Below, piece after piece: positions 48,279 through 58,400 of a stretch of 64,000 nt of DNA (position 1 is its first letter; each line of letters opens with the position of its first letter). The stretch comes from Psettodes erumei. Its lineage: Eukaryota; Chordata; Actinopteri; Pleuronectiformes; Psettodidae. The notes beneath the pieces were generated by a model. It made no database searches. It was given only the letters and a program-made list of their open reading frames with translations, and had not been told where the DNA came from. A program made the translations under genes and the position numbers. The DNA is taken from positions 62,001 through 126,000 of the forward strand of contig JAFBJZ010000407.1 in assembly GCA_016785225.1 (NCBI GenBank). The letters run 5' to 3'.

Positions 48279-51100
48279 TGTTAAAAAGCCCACCTAAACA
48301 AAGAAGTAATACAGGAGAAGGCTTTGTTTAAAAAAAAAAAAAAAGCACAAACATGCGCCATCTTTAAAAACTTTATGAAAGTGACACGGCCCATCTCACA
48401 CTTACTGGGAGAGAGTTCTCCAGAGTGTTCCTCAGACTTGTTTTTTGCAGTGGAACTTCTGGGACTCTGTATACACATGTATGCGCCATGTCCAGTCAGT
48501 CACAATTTGGAGTGCCCTGTGTAAATAAGAGATTTCAACTTTTCTTTTTTAATAGATTTGCAAAAAAAAAAAAAAACAACCCACGTTCTCACTTTGTCAC
48601 TCTGGATTATGTAGGGTTTGGGAAAATTGCAGTTTTCCACATTCATAATTGAATGTACAGCTGTAAAGTGGTGTGAATTCTTTCTGTGCACTTGTTTCTT
48701 CATTGTACCAGCCAGAGAGCCAAGAAGGGCACGTCACATGTCACCTCATACAGAGAGGGTGCAGGGAAGCACGTCTGACCCAACGGTTTGGTTGTTTGTT
48801 CAACAATCATCACAGATTTCATCCAAAAATCTGCATGGATATGTTGTGGATCACTCTTCAGAATGCCGCACCTTGCGCTAGCCTTCACTTCCTCACCCTG
48901 TGCCACATTAGCACTGTTGTATAGAAGCTTTGTCCTGTTTCTTTCTTCATATTGTTGCCCAATCACAAAGCTGATCAAGACACTTGTATGTTGTAGAGCT
49001 GGTTCGGGGCTTTTTAGACTGAGCCATGAATCCTTTTTATTGAGACATTTCCATCCTCTTTCTAGTATCTGGAAGCTCTAGAAAAAGGTTGTGGAACTTA
49101 ATCTGTATGTGTGTTTGTGTGCGTGTGCACGTTGCTCGTGTCTGCAGGAGCTGCTGCGCTGCGTGTGGAGACACCTGGTCGGCGTCCTGAAGGGAGAGTC
49201 CCACACTCTCTGCTACACTTCCAGCTTGTTGCACACTCTGGGATCTGTCACTGTGAGTATTACAGGGCTTCATACAGTTAAGTGTGAGTTTGCTGACCAA
49301 CACTACAATTACATGTGAGACATAGTATGTTAGTTAGGTTCAGCTTGAACAATCTGCGCAAAGAAGCAAGAAAAAATGATGGCGTTTTCAAAGATCACAC
49401 CAGTTCGTCAGAGGACTGTTCACTTACAGTGTAAAGTTTCGTAGCTAACTCTCTGGAGAACTTTTACCCATTCAGCTCACATTTAATATATCACATTACT
49501 GCATTAGTAAAATCAGCATCAGCCCTAAAAATCCAGTATCGGTACACATACTTTGAGGTTCAGTGACCTGTAGTTTGCAGGGATATCAAGTACATTTACA
49601 CAACACTTTATTAGTCTGACTATTAGCATTAGCTGGACTAAAACCAGACTTTTAAAATGCATGTAAACACTTTAGTCCAGCTGAAATCAGACTTGTCACA
49701 GTCAGACTAACACACCCACATAATGTGGTTGAGAATCAGACCCAACAAAATGTATAACAGAAGAAGAAGCTGCTAACAACAGGCTAACAGTGGTATCAGA
49801 AGAAGCTGCTACCAAGCTAACAACATTTAGGCCATTCAACCCTTTTTATAGACTTGTTGGTGAGTGTGCAGTGGTCAGTCTTTTATGTGCCTGTGTAGGT
49901 GCTGTGTTGTGTGGACAAGCAGGGCATCCTGTCCTGGCCTAACCCCAGTCCAGAGACCGTGCTCTTCTTCAGCGGACGGGTCGAACTGCCTCACAACAGC
50001 CAGGATGACCTCCGAGACGACCTGTCGGTCAACTCCTACTGTCGCATGGAGACGGACGATGACAGGGATGAGGTGTGTGTGTGTTGAGTTGCGAAAATGC
50101 AGGCTGGAGATTTTCAGGCATTCATCACCTGACAATGTGACTGCTGTGCAGGCCCAGGAGGGGCAGGCTCTGCTCTGTCTACCGGCAGAGTCCTCCGCCC
50201 AGCTGGGGGAGGGGCCCGAGCCGAGCGAGACCTCGCACGACACTATCCGCTCGTCGGAAACGCTCCGACTGCGGCGCACCTGCCAGCCTCCGCACAGTCG
50301 CACCAAGCACCACTCTGGGTCCAATGTGAGCTTCAGCCATGACACCGAGGGAGGAGAGGATGACCAGGCCCAGGTAAAAGATGGACCTGGTATGATTAGT
50401 TGTGAGAACAGGGAAAACATTATTGATTTAATTATAATAATATGTCCCAAGGACTTTGCACTGGGCTGCCCAGAGGCGGAGGCGGAGGACTTTGTGTGCG
50501 ACTACCACCTGGAGATGCTGAGCCTGTCGCAGGACCAGCAGAACCCGGCCAGCATCCAGTTCGACGACCTTTCCTGGCAGTGTCACCTGCCCTCCCTCAA
50601 GCCGCTGGGCCTCAACATCATGCTGAACCTGTGCAACGCCAGCGTCACCCAGCAGCTCTGCCGCTTCTCCGACCACCTGTCCAACCTGGCGTTGCAGGAG
50701 AGCCACGGCACCGTCACGCCCGTCTACGTCCCCTGGGGGCTCTGTGAGCTCTCCAGGCTCATAGGTGGGCTTAGAATGATGATGTTTTTACAGCTGGTCG
50801 GTTTAGAGCATGTTACAAGCTTATTACTACCATGACCTGCTTTACCCCGTAGTTTGGGGTCAAAGACTTTATTCTTCTGGTTTGGAATTCTGATTCTGGG
50901 CAAGTAAGTACAAATACATACACGAGGGTACTTGCCAATACCAAGTTTGGAATCATACCATTACAGATTTAAAATTACTTTCAAAATGTATTTTATGTCA
51001 TCAGTTGTTGCACACTGTCTGAAGTTCAACAAACTAAATAGACAACATGATGATGATGTTGTTTGTGCAAGGATCATATCACTTTCCATCACGATTCAGC

Positions 51101-51131
<31 letters not shown>

Positions 51132-53864
51132 ATACTTTATTAATCCCCAAGGGGGAAATTGTTTTTTGTTGCAGCAACAACATCCCGCTCAAGTGTACAG
51201 AAAAGTGTACATTCCCAGAGATAAAAAGAATTATAAATCGAAAAAGAAATAAAAAAATATATATAAAAAATATAAAATATAGCATAAAATCTAGCAATAT
51301 GTAGGAGGTATATACAACTGCAAGCCCAACAGGATATATTGCACTGTAAAAAAAAAAAAAAATCACATTAGATGTGGGTTATTGCCACAATAGTTATATG
51401 TATAAATATATATATATTGCACATATTGTTTATTGCTCTGTTGGAATTGTGCAGGAGACAGATGGGGGGGGCAGCCTCAGTCTCAGAGTGTCAATAATGT
51501 GTCCGAATGTCAGAGTGAGGAGTTGTAGAGTTTGATGGCCACAGGCAGGAATGATTTCCTGTGTCGCTCTGTGGTGCATCGTGGTGTGATCAGTCTGTTG
51601 CTGAAAGAACTCCTGTGTTTGTCCAGCACGTCGTGGAGCGGGTTGGCCGGGTTGTCAAGATGGCTTTCACCTTGTGAAGCATTCTCCTTTCAGCCACCAC
51701 TGTCAGAGAGTCTAGCTTCACCCCCACAACGTTGCTGGCCCTATGAATCAGTCTGTCGAGTCTGTTGGCATCCGCCACCCTCAGCTTGCTGCCCCAGCAA
51801 ACCACAGCGTAGAGGATAGCACTGGCTACCACAGACTCATAGAACATCCTGAGCATGGTCCTGCAGATGTTAAAGGACCTCAGCCGCCTCAGGAAGTAGA
51901 GGCGGCTCTGGCCCTTCCTGTACAGAGCATCAGTGTTCTTTCCCCAGTCCAGTTTATTGTCAATGTGCACCCCCAGGTACTTGTAGTTCTCTACAATGTC
52001 CACACTGACCCCCTGGATGGAAACGGGGGTTACTGGCACTTTGGTCCTCCTCGGGTCCACCACCAGTTCTTTTGTCTTCATCACATTGAGCTGTAGATGG
52101 TTCTGCTACGTGATACTGGTTTTGGTATTTGTGCCTATCTGTGAAGTTTTCTTCAGAGATAAAAGCTCATCTGTCATCCTATAATCATGAAACACACTTC
52201 TACTCACTCACACTTACAGCTAGAAACACGCTTCCAGCTGAACTTGTTGTTACTGTTTGTGTGAAGAACCAAATGAAATGATTTCTCTAAATCTTTTATT
52301 CAGGAGCTCGTTACCCTTGTCTTTCCCTTTGTGGTGTGTGTCAGGGTTCACTCCCGGTGCCAGGGAGCTGTTTAAGCAGGAGAACCACCTGGCTCTTTAC
52401 CAGCTGCCGACTGGAGAGAAGACCAAGGAGTTCACCTCCCGCCAGCTTCATTACTTCACCAAGCGCCAGCCTCCCATGTCCCACCTCATCTCTCTGTTTG
52501 TACGAGACTCCTCCTCCAGTGAGTCCGCTCTCACCTCAGCCCACCTGTCGTCCTGCTCCTCTCTTTTGCTGCATTCTACGCTTGTAATTAAAAGCTAACT
52601 TTTTTTTTTCCCTAATACCCGCTCTTCTGTGCATTTTGCTGTGGTCATTAATCAATCTAATAGACAAGGAAGTTAAAAAGGTATTTTTTCTGTTTGCAAA
52701 AGTTGTTCACACAAAGCCTGTGACCTCTGTGCTTCAGATAACATCCAGATGCTGTCACATGGCTCAGCTGATCTGATCCTTGAGGCCTGCACTGACTTCT
52801 GGGATGGAACCGATATTTACCCCTTATCAGGCTCAGACAGGTGCCGTCACACTCATCGCTCTCAGTCAAGGCTTAGAGGTTCATAGGTTGCACTCACAGG
52901 TGATATCATACATGTGTGCAGTGTGTTTGCAGTTCAGCCCTGACAGTCCTGGGATAAATCCCACCTTCGTGAAGTTTCTAATGTTCAGTTTTTGTTCTCG
53001 CTCTTTTGGAGCTTCGTCATCATTTTGGAGGCTGTACTTTGCGGCACTGCTGAGATTACACTGAGAAGTGTTTCCAATATTTAGCCTACCGTCATTCGTA
53101 TAAATGGGGTGGACAGAATAATAGAAGCAGCCGTTAGTACAATGTAAAACAATTTCACAGAACCAGAGCCTACATACTCCAAATTGACGATAAAGTTGTG
53201 TGATGGATTCAACAAAAACAGAACATTCTGATCTTCAAGAAGGTAGGAGTCATTGTAAAGCTGTTGTATTATACTGTATGTAGTTATATGTGCACCTAAT
53301 GAACTGTCAACTGCAAGTGTATTTCTACATATCATGTCTGACACACGCTCCCCTCCTGGGTTACAGGAAGAAGGTTCTGGACTTCTACCAGCGGGCCTGC
53401 CTGTCAGGTTACTGCTCAGCCTTTGCCTACAAACCCATGCAGGTATCGCTGTCGAGCCAACTGAATGGGAAATGTGTCGAGCTGGCGCCCGGACCCTGCC
53501 TCTTCTCTGGAGTGGAGCTGCCCTCCACCACCCCCATCAAGTACAACTCCTGCAGGAACAGCTGGAGCTCAGATGGTACGACGTAGTGACAGAGGGATGG
53601 ATGGTTACAGGAATGAGACCAGTGTTCTGATTTCCCTTCCTGTTTTCTTGTCCTTGTCTGTCCCCGTCATGTCCCCAGAGGGTATAGGTGAGGGGGTGGA
53701 GCGTGAGGACTGTGTCCAGGCCCTCAGCGGGCAGATCTTCATGGGAATGGTGTCGTCTCAGTTCCAGGCGAGGCTGGACACAGTCAGGCTTATCGATTCG
53801 CTAGTCACGGCCTGCATCCGCTTTGTTTACTTTTCTATGGAGGATGAGCTCCGCAGCAAGGTGA

Positions 53865-53904
<40 letters not shown>

Positions 53905-55388
53905 TCATATGAACATTGGACCATATCTAATCCATAGTGGCTAAAATGATCCACGTATGGTGCTTTTTCCTTTGGACAATAACAAGGCCTCTTAATCTGT
54001 TGTCTCTGTGTGTCTCTGCTGACAGCATCTTCACCAAAGCTAATGAGTATTTCCCAGCATGCAGCTGAGGCTAATTTGGAAGGAAGGGACCTCGAATTAA
54101 ACATTCGTTGTTGTCATTGCAGCAAAGACTGCAAAAAACCCTAAAAATGATAGAATAAATAGATAATAGATAGTTAACAGTCTCCCATCCCTTGACAAGA
54201 ACATATTTCACTGGAACTGACTCTGAGCAACTCCTAGGACATGGTGCAAAAACTGATGTCCTGTAACAGGCTCCACTTTCTAACAGCAAATGATTTCAGT
54301 ATCAAAATGAGAGGAGGAAATGAATTCATAATAAATTAATATTATGTAGTATGTGTACCTGTAGCACAAATTGAGATACATAAAGATTCATGTGTACAGA
54401 AAGTGTGGAGAATGTACCCAGTGTGAATAGCAGCACACAGCAGAAAAGTGACTATAGTGTGTGTGCGTACATGAGAGTTTGTGTTTCTGTGGCTCACTGT
54501 TTTTTGGTCTCTGCAGGTTTTTGCTGAGAAGATGGGTTTAGAGACGGGCTGGAACTGCCACATATCTCTGACTCCAAACGGAGACAGTCCGTGTGACGGA
54601 GCTCCGTCCAGCCCTGGGCATGGCTCCCTGCACGAAGACCTGAACCAAGGTACCAAGCCAACGGGCGTACTTATAGGCGCGCTTATATCTACTGCTTTTA
54701 TCAGTGCAGACGTGCTGGTATGTACATTCAGAGATGCTCTTTATTTCCACGTGTAGACTTGTCATTTGAAAAGTTCAGAAACCAACATCATTTATAAATC
54801 AGCACATTTTACTGTAAATATTGTGCTTTTTACTCCTCACCAGTTGCTTGTTGCAGATGAACTACACACACAATATGTGATCACTTTCCAAAACTGCATC
54901 ACAGTTTAAACCACCCAACAGTATATCAAATACTATACACTGATTGGCCCTTTTTAATGGCATGACTCTGACTCCATGCATCTACTGGGACCGTGTCTGT
55001 CTCTTATTGGCCCTCTAATATACGTTTACACTCTGGACTAATGCAGAAGAGTTATTCTCCTCACATGCGACACAGACTCTCGGGACGAAGCAGAAGGTCC
55101 ACTGCTGCCGGAGGAGGAGGCCCACTCTGACCTCGCCAGTTTCCAGCCCACAGACAGCGATGTGCCCAGCTTCCTGGAGGACTGCAACAGGGTAACAGCA
55201 CCTTTATTAAACCCATGTCAGTCATGCTGCTGCTCATGGCTCCCAACAGGGCTGTTTTTTTATATGAGTGCTTATGCTTGTTTAACATGCAAGAAATTAT
55301 TTATTGCATCCATTTTAACTTTTTTTTACTGGCAGTTCTGTTGCTTTAAAATTTGTAAAATTTCTTCTTTTGCTTGGTCTGTGGGATT

Positions 55389-55439
<51 letters not shown>

Positions 55440-58400
55440 GGAGGAGTTTACTACTACTAGTACTCACTTAGTTTTCTTGTTCTCTCCAATGGCAGTTGGC
55501 TAATAGTTGTAGGTGCATTACTGCCATACACTGGTTATTAGTCAACCATGACTGTCAACCATGGCTGTCTCCAGCAAAGAGCCATTTATGTTTAAAGCTT
55601 GGCCATCCATCTGTCTGATTCATCAGTTTCTTCAGATATTTCACAAATATTCACTTACACTTCTGTGGTCACAGTCACTGTCACCTCACAAAACATGTTT
55701 TTGGCCAAAACTCAAAAATACACTCACATACACTCGTATACAGTATATTCTGTGAGCCTGGACACATGTGGATGTAAACTGCAACCTCACTGGTTGGCAG
55801 AGGTATACAACTTATGTAGTGTCTGTCCCTGCTCTGTGTCAGGCCAAGCTACCTCGGGTATCCACCAGGTCCGTCCTCATCTGAAGAACATCGATAACGT
55901 TCCTCTTCTGGTGCCACTCTTCACTGACTGCACCCCTGACAGTGAGTATTCAGTCATCCTCTTGATTTGTAATTCCACTTCCTTCTGAACACTGTCTGCC
56001 ATTTGGTGAATAGATTCTAATGAGTAAAAGTGACGAGCAATAACAAATGAGGCTTAAAGAAATAAATGATCATTTGTGCTGCCCCATGTGTTGGAGATGT
56101 ATAGTCAGTGATTGCTTTTGAGTGACATGGGCACATTGTTTTTTTTCTTCACAGCTATGTGTGAGATGATGAAGATCATGCAGGAGAACAGGGAGGTAAC
56201 TTGCTGTCTGGGAAGCTCTGCTAATTTCCGCAACAGCCGCTTGTTCCTTCAGAGTGATCTCAGGTATGCACTGATTGAGATAGCACATCCCTCTGTTTCG
56301 TTTTTTTTTTTTTTTAAATCTCTCACCAAAAATTTCGCATTTGGTGCACTGGGAGAAGTCCCACTGTATTGGCAGCCTGGTCAGAAACATCCATAAAGTT
56401 CTCTGGTGTCCTTGGCGGGGGGGGTTGGGTTGGCTCAGCATAACACCAGTAGCTCCTGCTTTAGCTGCGACAGACAGTTCACGCTGGCCCTCTCTGTGCA
56501 CCACTCGGGCTGGCTCTGACCCAACCCCCCCGCAGTGATACAACCACTGATAGAATCAGATTCTGTGGAAAGCACTGACCAGTGTTGGTTTCACCAGCTG
56601 AGGCTGCATTTGTCCTATTCAGAATCCAAACTTTCCATTAAAACCTCTACATCCCGTTTGAGGCTATCAGAAAGTTTTAGTCCAGATTTAGAGATACAGT
56701 AGCTGTCTCTGAGATTTCTTCCTCCAGCTCAAAATAATGCACATTCAGATAAATGAGTGAGGGAGTCAACTTGTTTACATTTTTACCTCATATTTGAAGT
56801 GGTTATACCATTTAGTGGAGATATTCCTTTTTTAAGTGTCATTTCTCAGTAGAAATGAAATGAAATACACCTCCACTGTAACGGTATGGAGACAGATATC
56901 TCACTACTAGATGCGGAGGAGACGGCCTGCCACTCACAACCAGTATTGATTTTGCAATAATGGTTATCCTTCTCAGTCTAATCCTGACTGGCCCCCTCCT
57001 GCCTCCACAGCATCGCTCTGGACCCTCTGTACCCGTCCCAGTGTTCGTGGGAGACGTTCGGCTACGCCACCGGCGGGGGCTTTAACGGAAACGCCGAAGG
57101 CCTGTCTCCCCTCAGGCTCTCGGGCCAGCTCAACAGTCTGGGCTGCTCCGCCACTTTTCACCAGGGAGAGAGCGTCAGCATGGTCAAGCTCATAGAGCAG
57201 GTAAGGACGTGCATACGCGTGCCCTCGTGCACTGAGGAGGTCAGAGAGGAACAGAGGTCTTTTAAAAACTTTGTCTTTGGGTGAATGTGTTCCAGGCGCG
57301 GCACACGACCTACGGCATCCGCAAATGTTTCCTTTTCCTGCTGCAGTGCCAGCTCAGTCTGGTCATCATCCAGGTGAGAGAGGACAGGATTTTTACACTA
57401 CTACTCTTTTATGTAGAAATACACTCTGATGATTTCTGTTTATATCATGGCTAAATGGAAGAGTATAGACTTGCTTGCTTCAATACACTTGTAGTGTACG
57501 GCCACAGATTGAACCTAATTAAAAAGAAATCTTTCAGAACATCAGAGCAAACGCTTTGCTCTGACAAGACTGGATCACTCAAATGCACCGATACCAAAGC
57601 CTATGTTCATGTACTTGTACTCATAAAACTACTCATGCTAATATTTCGTTGGACCACCTTTAGCTTTGATTATGGCACGCATTCACTGTGGCATTGTTTC
57701 TATAAGCTTTTGCCGATCGATCCTGACATTGTCATCTTGGAATATGCCCATGCCATCAGAGAAGAAAATATCCATTGATGGAATAACCTGGTCATTCAGT
57801 CTATTCTCATTCTTTGGGCTCATACTGTTGCTGAATCTCTGATCTGACCAACTGCAGCAACCCCAGATCATAGCACTGCCCCCACAGGCTTGTAGAGTAG
57901 ACACCATGCAGGATGTGTGCATCACTTCATCTTTTCTTACCCTGATGCACCCATCACTCTGCAACAGGGTAAATCTGGAGTCATCAGACCACACGACCTG
58001 CCGTTGCTCCAGAGTCCAATCTTTACGCTCCCGAGCAAATTGAAGCGAAATTTTCTTCCAGATAGCCTCACTGATTAGTGGTTTTCTTAAGACTACACAG
58101 CTGTTCAGTCCCAGTCCCTTGAGTTGCCTCCTTGTTTTTCCTCAATTTGATGTCACCCAACGTTTAAGTGATCGCCGATCATGATCAATCAAGATTTTCT
58201 TCCGACCACATCTCTTCATTGAGGACGATGGTTCCCCACTATCCTTCCAGTTTTTAATAATGCGTTGGACAGTTCTTAACCCAGTTTTAGTAGTTTCTGC
58301 AATCTCCTTAGATGTTTTCTCTGCTTGATGCATGCCAGTGATTTGATCCTTCTCCAGGTGACAACTTTTTTTTTGGCTAGGCAGTGTATGTGGCAGCTGC

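Larger units (their letters stand above)
47221..49147. other. tmem94 intron 11
   Basis: Contains a C14 run at 47242-47255, only 22 nt after the donor; a T18 run at 47537-47554; the short inverted-repeat element at 48029-48247; and an AT run at 48244-48276. No exon is supported. Confidence 0.65.
50765..52344. other. tmem94 intron 15
   Basis: Mostly occupied by the antisense LINE fragment described separately, with a TG run at 51102-51127. No extra exon. Confidence 0.65.
47164..55191 (+). other. tmem94: tmem94 central exons: cytosolic catalytic-like region
   Basis: Exons 10-20. CVDKQGILSWP at 49899 onward sits where a P-type ATPase has DKTGT; the aspartate is kept but the motif is degenerate, as is known for this family. 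A variable acidic loop spans 49899-50373. FVCDYHLEMLSLSQDQQNP, CTDFWDG, LDFYQRACLSGYCSAFAYKP and QALSGQIFMGMVSSQ follow. Exon 50452-50764 has an alternative 5' boundary (see mini-intron entry). Exon 54517-54649 (VFAEKMGLETGWNCHISL) corresponds to the conserved P-domain side. Confidence 0.88.

Noticed and set aside
50375..50451. Single continuous exon across 50152-50764
   Set aside because: The open frame runs through, but the inserted residues are AT-codon-rich and unlike the family, and normal splice sites exist. Kept as a retention possibility only.
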